Shown in pieces: positions 9,115 through 19,489 of a DNA stretch of 64,000 nucleotides. Numbering within the stretch: position 1 is the stretch's first letter; each line of letters begins with the position of its first letter. The notes below the pieces were generated by a model. That model was not told the origin of the DNA and did no database searches. It saw nothing but the letters and a program-made list of their open reading frames with translations. Both the position numbers and the translations under genes were made by a program. Source of the stretch: Planctomycetota bacterium (lineage in GTDB: Bacteria > Planctomycetota > UBA1135 > GCA-002686595); the NCBI GenBank assembly GCA_012959785.1, contig DUCM01000018.1, positions 124,001 through 188,000 of the forward strand, read 5' to 3'.

Positions 9115-9981
9115 ATGAACTCCATCAACCAACTCATCACCACGATCTTCGATGTTCTCCTGACGCCTCTCGAGGCCATGGGGCACGAGGTGGCGTTGAT
9201 CGTGATGGGGGGTGTTTTTGGTGTGTTGGCCTTGGTGGTCTTCAAGTACATCAGCAGCCAACGCGGGATCAAGCTGGCCAAGGACAAGATCAAGGGCCAC
9301 ATGATCGCCATTCGGCTCTACCAAGATGACCTGGCAGTCGTGGGCGCTTCGGTTTGCAAGGTGCTCCTGCGGAACCTGCAATACATCAGCCTCAACTTTG
9401 CACCCTTCCTGCCCCTGGCGATTCCCTTCGTCTTTGTGATCGCACAGATGGTCGTGCGCTACAGCTTCGACCCCCTGCCGGTGGTGGCAGTGGAGGATGT
9501 GGACGACATGTTGGCCGGCCAGGGCGTCGAGTTGCATGTCGAGTTCAAGCCGGAGGCGCGAGCCCGTGCCGGCGAACTCAGCTTGGTGCTGCCAGAAGGT
9601 CTCCAGGCCCTCTCGCCCTTGGTGCGCATCGAGAGTGGCGGCGTGGCTTTTCAGGAATTTGTCGCTACCAGCGCAGGCGAGTACGCCGTGGAGTTCCGCT
9701 TCGAGGACGGAACCAGTTACACCAAGACGGTGGTGGCCGGCGATCTTGCCCCACGCATGATGCAACCCGAGCGCGTCAGCGGTTTCTTCAGCGCATCCTT
9801 GTGGCCAGCGGAAGATCGCTTCGATGATGACTGCCCCATCGCCCACATCGCCTTCGTCTACCCCGAACGCGATTGCGGTTGGTTGCCCTTGAGCGGGCCC
9901 CTGGGCGTTATGACCTGGTTCGTAGTGGCCTCGATGTTGTTCGCTTTCGCCGTCATCAAACCCCTGGGCGTGCAGATCTAG
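9115..9981 (+). CDS. Three-TM membrane protein with a periplasmic domain, resembling the EMC3/YidC layout
   Basis: This 288-residue protein is not a member of a family I can name with confidence. Its layout is a TM helix at about 23-42, a basic cytoplasmic helix (K-Y-I-S-S-Q-R-G-I-K-L-A-K-D-K-I-K), a second hydrophobic pair ending near residue 118 (N-F-A-P-F-L-P-L-A-I-P-F-V-F-V-I-A-Q-M), a soluble region of about 145 residues rich in beta strands (probably outside), and a C-terminal TM (about 264-284). The TM, basic coiled coil, TM order recalls the DUF106/EMC3/Oxa1 insertases, but no diagnostic residue confirms that. It ends the RHH/AP cluster 43 bp after RHH copy 2 and is probably co-transcribed. 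Confidence 0.7.
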   Translation: MNSINQLITTIFDVLLTPLEAMGHEVALIVMGGVFGVLALVVFKYISSQRGIKLAKDKIKGHMIAIRLYQDDLAVVGASVCKVLLRNLQYISLNFAPFLPLAIPFVFVIAQMVVRYSFDPLPVVAVEDVDDMLAGQGVELHVEFKPEARARAGELSLVLPEGLQALSPLVRIESGGVAFQEFVATSAGEYAVEFRFEDGTSYTKTVVAGDLAPRMMQPERVSGFFSASLWPAEDRFDDDCPIAHIAFVYPERDCGWLPLSGPLGVMTWFVVASMLFAFAVIKPLGVQI

Positions 9982-10004
9982 CCCGGCCAAAACCGACTCC
10001 CCCC

Positions 10005-10562
10005 GTGATCTCAGCCTCCTTGGAGCGCGCGCTAAGGGCCTGCATCGAGGCCCACGAAGGGCAGTTGCGCAAGGCCGCAGATCCTGCGCCCTACGCCGTG
10101 CATCCTTTGCACATGGCCCTTCTGCTCGCGCGCTTTGGCGCCTGCGAGGCAGTCGTCGAGGCGGCGCTTTTACACGACACGGTGGAGGACTCCGCGGACT
10201 GGACCGCCGAGCGCCTGGCTGCCGAGTTTGGCGACAAGGTGGCGGCCATCGTGGCCGAGCTGACCGAAGACAAGTCCCTTTCCTGGACCGAGCGCAAGGA
10301 GCTAGGCATCGAGCATGTGGAGCACATGTCAGCGGACGCCGTGCTCGTCAAGGGCGCCGACAAGCTCCACAACCTCTCCAGTCTGGCTGCAGAGCTGCAG
10401 ACCGCCGCCGACCCTCAAGAAGTCTGGGCGGACTTCAAGGGTGGTCGCGAAGCCACTCTGGCCATGAGCCAGGCCCTGGTCGAGGCGCTTGCCCCGCGCC
10501 TGCCCAAGAACCTCGCCCAGGAGCTGCAAGAGGCCTTCGCGCGAGTCTCAAAGCTCGCGTAG
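10005..10562 (+). CDS. HD-domain hydrolase of the RelA/SpoT-hydrolase (MESH1-like) type
   Basis: The protein (185 residues) starts at GTG 10005. It has the RSH hydrolase signatures Y-A-V-H-P-L-H (H33, H36), A-A-L-L-H-D-T-V-E-D (H57, D58, E61, D62) and A-D-K-L-H-N-L near residue 120. In SpoT and MESH1 these bind Mn2+ and remove the 3'-pyrophosphate of (p)ppGpp. MESH1 is also reported to act on 3'-phosphorylated nucleotides. No synthetase, TGS or ACT domain is present, so this is a small alarmone-type hydrolase. It follows the membrane-protein gene by 23 bp. Because PAPS and PAP carry a 3'-phosphate, a link to the upstream cluster is conceivable but not shown. Confidence 0.85.
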   Translation: MISASLERALRACIEAHEGQLRKAADPAPYAVHPLHMALLLARFGACEAVVEAALLHDTVEDSADWTAERLAAEFGDKVAAIVAELTEDKSLSWTERKELGIEHVEHMSADAVLVKGADKLHNLSSLAAELQTAADPQEVWADFKGGREATLAMSQALVEALAPRLPKNLAQELQEAFARVSKLA

Positions 10563-10566
10563 TTGC

Positions 10567-10598
10567 GCCCCCGTTCCAATCCGGGTTAGAACGGGGGC
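10567..10598 (+). promoter_or_regulatory. Hairpin directly abutting the start codon at 10599
   Basis: A perfect 10-bp stem (gcccccgttc, 10567-10576, with gaacgggggc, 10589-10598) encloses a 12-base loop. It starts 4 bases after the HD-gene stop and ends at the base before the next ATG. It covers the whole ribosome-binding region of the downstream gene. It has no T-run, so it could be a weak terminator or a translational gate. Confidence 0.5.
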
Positions 10599-12218
10599 AT
10601 GCGGTTGCGTCTTTTCGCCTTGTTCCTGGCTTGGATCGTCCCTCTTGCGGCGGCGGCGCCAGCTCACGCCCAAGGTGGTTACGCCAAACAGCGCTACCCC
10701 CAGCACGGCCTCAAGTTTGAGCTTGCCAGGAACTACGAGTGGCTAGCGATCCAGCCCAACGAAGAGTGGGTTGTGTTGCAGTGGATTTACCAAGAGCGCA
10801 GCTCGGGTGTCAGCAAGGAGAAGCCGCGCTCGCCGAGTGCCGCGCCTCGGATGCAGGTCGTGCGTATCGATTACCGGGGCGACCCTGGCCCAGCGACCCC
10901 CGGAGGTCTCGGCCCGAGCACGCCCAAGGAGCCCGCCGAGGACGAGGGCGAGGAATCGTCCGAGAAGAAGAAGCCCGAACCGCCGGTGCTGCCGATCAAT
11001 TCCTGGGAGCGCTATCTCGATCAAAAATTGGGTCGCTGGCAAGCGACCGAGATCGGGACTGGCCGAGAGCGTGATGGCTACGAGTCCAGCGAGTACGAAT
11101 TGCAAGTCAAGAAGGGCCGCTCTTCCATGAAGGGCTGGGCCTATGTTTGGAATAAGTCTCGCACGCGCACCTTCATCGTTCTGGGTTGGTCGATCGACAA
11201 GGACTGGAAAGACCAAGGCAAGATCTGGCGTCGCACCGCCGAGAAGATGCGCTTTGCCGAACCCCAGCCCGACCCCGAGGTCGAGAAATTGGAGCGCTAC
11301 TACAAGCGCAAGCCGAAGTTCAAAGCGCCCGCGTATCGCATCCGTGTACGCGGCAGCCTTGACGGAGACTGGGAAGCCGAAGACACCGAGAACTACATCA
11401 TCATCCACAACACGCCCGACCAGCCCCTCGTGCGTCGCATCGTGCGTGACATGGAGTCGATTCGAAAGGAGTATGTGAAGCTCTTTCCAGCCGCTAGCGA
11501 GATCGAGGCCGTATCCACCGTGCGCATCTGCGCCGACCGTGATGAGTACATGCAGTACGGCGGGCCGAGCGGGTCGGCGGGCTACTGGAATTGGGTCACT
11601 GAAGAGCTCGTGCTCTACGACGGCACCAAGCGCGAGAAGGGCAAGAAGACCGACAAGCTCGACACATTCATCGTGCTCTACCACGAGGCCTTTCACCAAT
11701 ACATCCACTATTCAGCGGGCAAACTCAGCCCCCACACATGGTTCAACGAGGGCTACGGCGACTACTTTTCCGGGGCCCTGATCAAAGGCGGCAAGGTCAA
11801 ACGCATCCTGCCCAATCGCTGGCGCCTGAAAACCATTCAAAACGCCATCAGACGCAACCGGCACACGCGGTGGGGAGAGATCATCGAGTACGAGAAGCCT
11901 CAGTACTACAACCGCGCCAAGGTCGGGCAGAACTACGCGCAGGGTTGGTCGATGGTCTATTTCCTGAACAAGTCGAAGATGGTGATAAACCACCCCAAGT
12001 GGTCGCTGATCTTGCCCACCTACTTTGATGTCTTGAAGGCCAGTTGGATCACCGAGCTAGCAAAGCTCGTAGCCGACGGCATGCAGGACGACCGTGAGGA
12101 ACGCGCCAAAGGGCAACTCGCAGCCCGTCAGTCTGCCCACGCGGCTGCCTTTGAAGGCGTGGACCTTGCTGAGCTGGAGGCGGTCTGGGCCAAGTTCGTG
12201 TGTGAAATCAAATTGTGA
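10599..12218 (+). CDS. Secreted gluzincin-type metallopeptidase (DUF1570-like)
   Basis: This 539-residue protein has a clear signal peptide (1-25, ending A-P-A-H-A). The first half is a non-catalytic region with a low-complexity linker rich in E, K and P (about 105-125). The second half carries the zinc motif H-E-A-F-H (H362, E363, H366) and a downstream glutamate in W-F-N-E-G-Y-G-D-Y-F (E384), as in gluzincin peptidases. The segment resembles the DUF1570 group common in Planctomycetota. It probably cleaves extracellular or periplasmic proteins or peptides; the substrate is unknown. Translation may be controlled by the hairpin ending at 10598. Confidence 0.75.
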   Translation: MRLRLFALFLAWIVPLAAAAPAHAQGGYAKQRYPQHGLKFELARNYEWLAIQPNEEWVVLQWIYQERSSGVSKEKPRSPSAAPRMQVVRIDYRGDPGPATPGGLGPSTPKEPAEDEGEESSEKKKPEPPVLPINSWERYLDQKLGRWQATEIGTGRERDGYESSEYELQVKKGRSSMKGWAYVWNKSRTRTFIVLGWSIDKDWKDQGKIWRRTAEKMRFAEPQPDPEVEKLERYYKRKPKFKAPAYRIRVRGSLDGDWEAEDTENYIIIHNTPDQPLVRRIVRDMESIRKEYVKLFPAASEIEAVSTVRICADRDEYMQYGGPSGSAGYWNWVTEELVLYDGTKREKGKKTDKLDTFIVLYHEAFHQYIHYSAGKLSPHTWFNEGYGDYFSGALIKGGKVKRILPNRWRLKTIQNAIRRNRHTRWGEIIEYEKPQYYNRAKVGQNYAQGWSMVYFLNKSKMVINHPKWSLILPTYFDVLKASWITELAKLVADGMQDDREERAKGQLAARQSAHAAAFEGVDLAELEAVWAKFVCEIKL

Positions 12219-12228
12219 GCCAGCCCCC

Positions 12229-13359
12229 ATGACTCCGAAGCCGGAGGTCATCGTGGTGGGTTGCGGAGGTGTGGGCAGCGCCGCTTTGATGCATCTTGCC
12301 CGGGCGGGTGTGCCCGTCCTGGGCCTTGACCGCTTCGCTGCCGGCCACGACCACGGCAGCTCTCATGGCGAAACACGCATCATCCGCATGTCGTACTTTG
12401 AGCACCCCGACTATGTGCCGCTTCTGCAACGCTCCTTTGAACTTTGGGAACAGTTGGAACTCTCGTGCGGCCAACCCCTGTACCACGAGACCGGGCTCTT
12501 GCAGGTGGGCCCGCCCGATGGGGTTGTGGTGCCGGGAGTCAAGCGAAGTGCAGCCGAACACGGCCTCGCGGTGGAGCAGCTCGGGCCGCTGGACCTGGCG
12601 GAACGCTTTCGGGGCTTTCAAATTCCCGCCGGGCACGAAGCCCTTTTTGAGGCGCGTGCCGGCGTCCTGTGCGTAGAGGATTGCGTGGCTGCGCACCTGC
12701 GGGTGGCTGTCGCTGCCGGTGCCGATCTCCGTCATGAAGTCCGTGTCGAGAGCATCGAGCCCTGCAAGCGAGGCGTGAAGATCACCACCGACGCCGGCGA
12801 CTTCGAGGCTGCGAGGGCGGTGATTTGCGCTGGCGCCTGGGCTGGAGAGCTGTTGGCTTCGCTTTCCTTGCCCCTCGAAGTTCTGCGCAAGTCACTTTTC
12901 TGGTACGCGGGAGCCGACGAGGTCTACCGCGCCGATTGCGGCGCGCCGGCTTTCTTCTTCGAGACTGAAGCGGGCATGTTCTACGGCTTTCCGGCCTTCG
13001 AAGCAGGCGAGATCAAGGTGGCCGAGCACACGGGCGGCACGCTGCTCACGGATCCCCTCGACCTTGAACACGGTGTCTTGCCCGCCGAAGCGGAACGCAT
13101 GGAAACTTTCCTCGCAGGACACTTGCCCGCCGTCGCCACGCCCCACGCGCGCCACGCAACCTGCCTCTACACCAAGACTCCCGATGAGCACTTCATCGTT
13201 GACCGCGTACCGGACGCTCCGCAGATAGCCTTCGCGGCAGGCCTCTCGGGCCACGGCTTCAAGTTCGCCTCGGCCCTCGGAGAACAGCTCTGCGACCTAA
13301 CCCTGGGCCGCGAGGGGCGAAGCGAGGCGGCCTTCCTTTCCTTGGAGCGCTTTCACTAG
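12229..13359 (+). CDS. FAD-dependent amine oxidase of the monomeric sarcosine oxidase / N-methyltryptophan oxidase family
   Basis: The protein (376 residues) starts at ATG 12229, 11 bp after the previous stop. The N-terminus has the dinucleotide-binding motif G-C-G-G-V-G-S-A-A (family G-x-G-x-x-G), followed by D-R-F and H-D-H-G-S-S-H-G-E-T-R-I-I-R, the signature of MSOX/MTOX enzymes. Late in the protein, C-L-Y-T-K-T-P-D-E-H-F-I-V-D and L-S-G-H-G-F-K-F-A are the family's C-terminal flavin-contact motifs, although the covalent-flavin cysteine segment normally reads C-x-Y-T-x-T/S-P-D. These enzymes oxidise N-methyl amino acids to the amino acid, formaldehyde and H2O2. The substrate cannot be fixed by sequence alone. 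Confidence 0.85.
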   Translation: MTPKPEVIVVGCGGVGSAALMHLARAGVPVLGLDRFAAGHDHGSSHGETRIIRMSYFEHPDYVPLLQRSFELWEQLELSCGQPLYHETGLLQVGPPDGVVVPGVKRSAAEHGLAVEQLGPLDLAERFRGFQIPAGHEALFEARAGVLCVEDCVAAHLRVAVAAGADLRHEVRVESIEPCKRGVKITTDAGDFEAARAVICAGAWAGELLASLSLPLEVLRKSLFWYAGADEVYRADCGAPAFFFETEAGMFYGFPAFEAGEIKVAEHTGGTLLTDPLDLEHGVLPAEAERMETFLAGHLPAVATPHARHATCLYTKTPDEHFIVDRVPDAPQIAFAAGLSGHGFKFASALGEQLCDLTLGREGRSEAAFLSLERFH

Positions 13360-13378
13360 CAGCTTAGAGGCCTTCCGC

Positions 13379-14209
13379 TCAGTCTTCGAGGGCGCCGCAG
13401 CCTGAGAGCGCCTCGAGCACGCGCTCGCGCCAACTCGGGCGACAGATGACCAATTCGTGGTTGACGGGATCCGCCTGGTTGTAGCGGTGTTCGTCGCCGG
13501 CGAGTTTGCAAACGGTCCAGCCCATGGCGCGGGCAATCGTTTCCGGGGCGCAGGTGTCCCACTCCTTGAGACCGACCTTGTGCACATACAAATCAGCTTG
13601 GCCCAACAGCAACAGGCTGACCTTGTTGCCCACCGAACCGGCGCGCACCAGTTCACCGTCGCCCATCAAGCTGTGAAAGCTCTCCATCCAGGGCGGCGTG
13701 TGGCTGCGGCTGCAAGCGATGCGCGGCGGGTCTTCCGAATCACTGCTGCCCCGCAAGAGTTCTGCGTCGCCTTCGACGCCGCCGCGCCGTTCGCCATCGA
13801 TGTCCACAGCCCACAGGGTCTTGCCTTGCGCGGGCAGGTCTACTGCGGCGAGGGCACAGCGGCCGCCCACGGTCAAGGCCACATGCACGGCCCAATCGTC
13901 GCGCATCTGGCTGTACTCGCGGGTTCCATCGAGGGGGTCGATGATCCAAGCGCGTTCCTTTGAAAGCCGCTCGGCCGAATCGCGGGTCTCCTCGGAGAGC
14001 ACGCCGTCTTCGGGGTAGCGGCCTAGCAGCGCACCCTGCACAAAACCGTCGGCCGCCTGGTCACCGATGTCGGCCAGGGTCCTTTTCTCCCAGCGTTCGG
14101 TGGCGCGCAGATCGAGAACTCGGCGCCCGGCGCTACGGGCGATTTGAATCGCGAACTCAAGGTCGCGGGCGATGGTCACGGAGCTGAGGGCGGGTTCCAT
14201 GTAGCCCAT
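13379..14209 (-). CDS. cysQ: 3'(2'),5'-bisphosphate nucleotidase (PAP phosphatase, CysQ-like)
   Basis: This protein of the inositol-monophosphatase superfamily has about 276 residues from ATG 14209; GTG 14218 and ATG 14200 are alternatives. The Li+-sensitive Mg2+ motifs are present: L-S-E-E-T (metal Glu), W-I-I-D-P-L-D-G-T-R-E-Y, and W-D-T-C-A-P-E near the C-terminus. The D-G-T-R-E-Y and K-E-W-D-T-C-A-P-E forms are closer to CysQ than to IMPase. CysQ removes the 3'-phosphate from PAP, the product left after PAPS gives up its sulfuryl group. This links it to sat and cysC upstream. It is convergent with the amine oxidase (19 bp) and is followed upstream by the rhodanese gene. Confidence 0.8.
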   Translation of the reverse strand: MGYMEPALSSVTIARDLEFAIQIARSAGRRVLDLRATERWEKRTLADIGDQAADGFVQGALLGRYPEDGVLSEETRDSAERLSKERAWIIDPLDGTREYSQMRDDWAVHVALTVGGRCALAAVDLPAQGKTLWAVDIDGERRGGVEGDAELLRGSSDSEDPPRIACSRSHTPPWMESFHSLMGDGELVRAGSVGNKVSLLLLGQADLYVHKVGLKEWDTCAPETIARAMGWTVCKLAGDEHRYNQADPVNHELVICRPSWRERVLEALSGCGALED

Positions 14210-14252
14210 GGTATGCACCAGAGCCCGCTGGAGAAAGGCTGGCTGTCGCCCC

Positions 14253-14795
14253 CTAACTCGTCAGCTTGCCCTTGGGGCCGCTCCAACTTGAGAAACCGCC
14301 AGCCAAATTCCAGAGGCCATCAAAACCTTGTTCGGTGAGGTACTCACAGGCCGCCGCCGAGCGCATGCCAGCAGCGCAGTAGATCAGCATCGGAGCCTGG
14401 TCGCGGGTGAGTTCACCCACGCGCTCGGGCAATTCGTCCACCGGGATCCACTGCGCGCCGGGGATGACACCCGCGGCGACTTCGTCAGCGCGGCGCACAT
14501 CGAGCAGGCGTACACCGTCCGCCACCATTGTTTCTCCCGCCCGAGGCGAGACATCGGTCCAGGCCCGGCCCTCGCGAATCTGTTCGGGGTCGAGGGCCTC
14601 GCCAGCGGCAAGGCGGGCCAGAAAGCGCCGGTTGAGATCGATCTCCTGGGCCGCATGGGTCGCGTCCGGAGGATTCGCGCCCGGAGTCACCGAGCGCAGG
14701 CTGGCGAGTTCGTCTTGAAGCTTCGAGAGGCGGGCGCGCATGTTCCAGGCGCTGATCAGGGCCAAGATGGCGAGGGCGAAAGCGATGGTTTCCAT
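14253..14795 (-). CDS. Membrane-anchored rhodanese-like protein
   Basis: The protein (180 residues) starts at ATG 14795. An N-terminal TM helix (about 3-19) is followed by a coiled-coil-like stretch (N-M-R-A-R-L-S-K-L-Q-D-E-L-A-S-L) and then a rhodanese domain (about 88-178). The domain has L-L-D-V-R-R, V-I-P-G-A-Q-W-I-P and the active-site loop Y-C-A-A-G-M-R-S-A with the persulfide cysteine. Single-domain rhodaneses carry sulfur as a persulfide for transfer to thiols or cyanide, or sense redox. It probably forms a unit with the cysQ-like gene 44 bp downstream. Confidence 0.85.
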   Translation of the reverse strand: METIAFALAILALISAWNMRARLSKLQDELASLRSVTPGANPPDATHAAQEIDLNRRFLARLAAGEALDPEQIREGRAWTDVSPRAGETMVADGVRLLDVRRADEVAAGVIPGAQWIPVDELPERVGELTRDQAPMLIYCAAGMRSAAACEYLTEQGFDGLWNLAGGFSSWSGPKGKLTS

Positions 14796-14922
14796 GGGGC
14801 AGAGTATAGGGGCAACCTTCCGTGCGCGGAATAGTCGCCAGGCACGGGACGGGTCCCTCGGCGCGCTCCAGCGAGTCGACCCTGGCCCGTTTGCATGAAT
14901 CATCCGGGCTAGTGGTGTGCGC

Positions 14923-15048
14923 GTGAACCATCCGTTCCTGGCCGAGATCTACGCGCTTGAGAAGGTCATGCTCGAGGAGACGCAAACGAAGAAAACTGCC
15001 CTCGTCACCACCGGCGAACTGTTTGTCGATTCGGTGCTGGACTCCTGA
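14923..15048 (+). CDS. Possible 41-residue small protein
   Basis: The 327-bp gap between the rhodanese and FIST genes holds one open frame with reasonable composition: a GTG start at 14923 and residues N-H-P-F-L-A-E-I-Y-A-L-E-K-V-M-L-E-E, predicted helical. It has no good ribosome site and no match I recognise. It could be a remnant or chance; nothing else is seen in 14796-15122. Confidence 0.2.
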   Translation: MNHPFLAEIYALEKVMLEETQTKKTALVTTGELFVDSVLDS

Positions 15049-15122
15049 CGCGGTGAGGGCTTCTCGGTGTTTCCTTTCGAGCGCCACCGCATCTTATCTC
15101 GCGTGCGAGCGATGCCGGTGGC

Positions 15123-16322
15123 TCAGTCCTGCGCAGCGCGGTAGACCGCCACCGAGGCGGTGAAACCATGCAGATGGTTTTGGCCCCCCACGCGGCCGAT
15201 CTCGCCCATGGCGAAAAAACCGGCGATGGGCAGTTTTTCTCCCAGTTGAGCCTGGATGCGACGCACATCGTGGTTGGGCTCGGCGAACATGTGCGAGCCG
15301 CGGCCGTTGCAGGTGAACAGGAGCACACCTGCTGCGTGAGCCTGTTCTGGCGCGGGTCCGGCCTTCTCGGCTAATTGTTGCACGAGATCCTCGCCAGCTG
15401 TCTTGGCGTCGCGCACCATGAACTGCACCGTCTGGCCGCGGCGCACGCGGCCCACGATCACGATGGCGTCTTCCTCGGGAGCGACACCCCTAATAGGATG
15501 CGCGAGGAAGTCGCTGGACTTAAAAGCGGCTTTAGAAGCATCCCAGGCGGCGCCCAAGATGGGGCCATTCTGGAGCAGCAGCCGGTCAGGAGTGGAGAGG
15601 CCTTGGAGGGTTTTCATCATGGCCTCGGTGGCTGGCTTGCCGCCCAGGTGCTTGATCGCTCCGTGCTTGCAGTCAGTCACGACCCATGGATCGCCCACCG
15701 GACGGTAAGCCTGGCTGAGGATCGAGGTGAGGCTGATTCCTCCCGAGAGCAACACGCCCACGGCGCCGCCGTCGACGCGGCTACCGCCAAGGAAGAGCAC
15801 GCCTGGATCGGCGGGAGAGTCGCAGCTAGTCATGCCGCCCACCACCCGCATGCCCGGGGCATGGTGCTCGAGGCCGACGAGAAAGTCGGCCATGGGAAAG
15901 CTGTAGGGGTCGCCCAGGACGAGCAGGCTGTCGCTTTCGGGGTCCCGCTCCGAGAGGTTGGGCAGGCCGGTGTATTCAATTTCCGATTCGCTGCGCCGGT
16001 GGGCTTCGAGGCGAAAGGGGGTCATCTCGAGCTCTTCCGAAGAGACTGCCCAGAGGGCCAGGGCGGGCGCGTTCTCGATTTCACGGCCCTCTGCCACCAG
16101 GCCCTGGGTGCAGCAGCCCACAAGCACCCGTGCCCGGCAGAGCTCTCCCAGGCGCGCCGCCAGCGAATCGAATTCTGCTCGGTGCTCGCCGCTGACAAAT
16201 ACCACCAGGAGGTCGGGTGTGCTCCCCGCCAAGCTCTCCATGAGCGCCCTGGATGCCTCACGGGCAGCCAGCTGGCTGTCGTGGCGGGTGGAGAGGGCGG
16301 CGGCGAAGTGGGGCGATTCCAT
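15123..16322 (-). CDS. FIST N/C-domain signal-sensing protein
   Basis: The protein (399 residues) starts at ATG 16322. It has the two-part FIST architecture. The N-terminal half has L-L-V-V-F-V-S-G, the V-L-V-G-C-C-T-Q-G-L segment and a long middle region with V-V-G-G-M-T-S. The C-terminal half has G-V-L-L-F-T-C-N-G-R-G and I-A-G-F-F-A-M-G-E-I-G-R-V-G-G-Q-N-H-L-H-G-F-T. FIST domains are thought to bind small ligands such as amino acids and often accompany signalling proteins. In stand-alone form, as here, they are of unknown effect. It is transcribed divergently from korA across 274 bp that should hold both promoters. Confidence 0.88.
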   Translation of the reverse strand: MESPHFAAALSTRHDSQLAAREASRALMESLAGSTPDLLVVFVSGEHRAEFDSLAARLGELCRARVLVGCCTQGLVAEGREIENAPALALWAVSSEELEMTPFRLEAHRRSESEIEYTGLPNLSERDPESDSLLVLGDPYSFPMADFLVGLEHHAPGMRVVGGMTSCDSPADPGVLFLGGSRVDGGAVGVLLSGGISLTSILSQAYRPVGDPWVVTDCKHGAIKHLGGKPATEAMMKTLQGLSTPDRLLLQNGPILGAAWDASKAAFKSSDFLAHPIRGVAPEEDAIVIVGRVRRGQTVQFMVRDAKTAGEDLVQQLAEKAGPAPEQAHAAGVLLFTCNGRGSHMFAEPNHDVRRIQAQLGEKLPIAGFFAMGEIGRVGGQNHLHGFTASVAVYRAAQD

Positions 16323-16596
16323 AGACAGGAGGCAGCTCGGGGCAGTTTGGGTCCCGGGCGAGCCTACGGGGCTGGCGCGGGTAGTGCTCGCTGGAAGCTC
16401 GATTTTCAAAATCTGTAGCGCTTCAAGCGCAGGCCATCGCCCGCGGGTCCCGGCTGAGGCCGAGTGTCCCTCCCAAGGGCCCATGCAAATATGCCGATCT
16501 GGGCTGCGTCTCTTGTGACAAGAGCATAGAATCTCTGCCGAAATTCCCTCCAGGCTGTCCATCCCGCCCACTTTCCTGGAAGGGCCACTCGAACCC

Positions 16597-18450
<1,854 letters not shown>

Positions 18451-18452
18451 AC

Positions 18453-19445
18453 ATGAATGACACCCTCACAAAGAAGGATTTCAAGTCCGACCAGGAAGTG
18501 CGCTGGTGCCCGGGCTGCGGCGACTACGCGATACTGAATGTCGTGCAAAAAGCCTGCGCCACGATCGGCAAGCCCAAGGACGAAGTCGTGTTCGTCAGCG
18601 GAATCGGCTGTTCAAGTCGCTTTCCCTACTACATGGATACCTACGGTTTCCACACTATTCACGGCCGTGCTCCGGCTGTGGCCACAGGAGTTAAGACCGC
18701 CAATCCCGACCTCTCGGTTTGGGTAGTGACGGGCGATGGCGATGCGCTTTCGATTGGAGGCAACCACCTCGCGCACATCTTGCGCCGCAACCTGGACATC
18801 AACATACTGCTCTTCAATAACGAGATCTACGGTCTCACGAAGGGTCAGTACTCGCCGACCTCGCCCTCGGGGACGCGCACCAAGACTTCGCCAATGGGGT
18901 CGGTGGACAGGCCCTTCAACCCGATCAGTTTTGCTTTGGGATGCAACGCGACCTTTGTCGCCCGCACAGCAGACAACAACCTCAAGCACATGAGCACCGT
19001 TCTCGAAGCTGCGGCGGCTCACAAGGGCACCTCGTTCATCGAGATCTATCAGAATTGTGTGATTTTCAATGACGGCGCCTTTGAAGATGTGATCAACAAG
19101 AAGGTGCGCGATGATCGCACCGTCGATCTCGAGCCGGGCCAACCCATGATCTACGGCAAGCAAGGCGACAAGGGCTTGCGGGCGGATGGCTTCAACATGA
19201 CCCGCTGCGCGCCCGAAGAAGCCAGTGTCTGGAACCCGGGTGCTCGCTCCGCCGCCGCGGCGTTCACCATGTCCACCCTCGACCAGGAGCCCGCCATGCC
19301 GAACCCGATCGGGATCTTCCGCTGCGTTGAGGATCTTGTCTTTGAGGACGAGGTTGCAAGCCAGGTGTCCAGTGCCATCGCGTCCAAAGGCCGCGGCAGC
19401 CTCCAGGACTTGATCTACGCAGGGGAGACCTGGAAAATCGAGTAG
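18453..19445 (+). CDS. korB: 2-oxoacid:ferredoxin oxidoreductase, beta subunit
   Basis: The protein (330 residues) starts at ATG 18453. It holds thiamine diphosphate and a [4Fe-4S] cluster: W-C-P-G-C-G-D-Y (Cys19, Cys22), G-I-G-C-S-S-R (third Cys), the TPP/Mg motif G-D-G-D-A-L-S-I-G-G-N-H ending in N-N-E-I-Y-G-L-T-K-G-Q-Y-S-P-T-S, and a further cysteine in Y-Q-N-C-V-I-F. All four cluster ligands appear present. The T-K-G-Q-Y-S-P-T-S segment matches KorB and related beta subunits. It is co-transcribed with korA. Confidence 0.94.
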   Translation: MNDTLTKKDFKSDQEVRWCPGCGDYAILNVVQKACATIGKPKDEVVFVSGIGCSSRFPYYMDTYGFHTIHGRAPAVATGVKTANPDLSVWVVTGDGDALSIGGNHLAHILRRNLDINILLFNNEIYGLTKGQYSPTSPSGTRTKTSPMGSVDRPFNPISFALGCNATFVARTADNNLKHMSTVLEAAAAHKGTSFIEIYQNCVIFNDGAFEDVINKKVRDDRTVDLEPGQPMIYGKQGDKGLRADGFNMTRCAPEEASVWNPGARSAAAAFTMSTLDQEPAMPNPIGIFRCVEDLVFEDEVASQVSSAIASKGRGSLQDLIYAGETWKIE

Positions 19446-19489
19446 ACTGGCGGGCCGTGAGGGGCCATGCGCCTCACGACCTCGAAGCC

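Noticed and set aside
15481..15500. A gacacccctaa stretch similar to the palindrome arm at 988
   Set aside because: It lies inside the FIST gene without a second arm, so it is a chance match.
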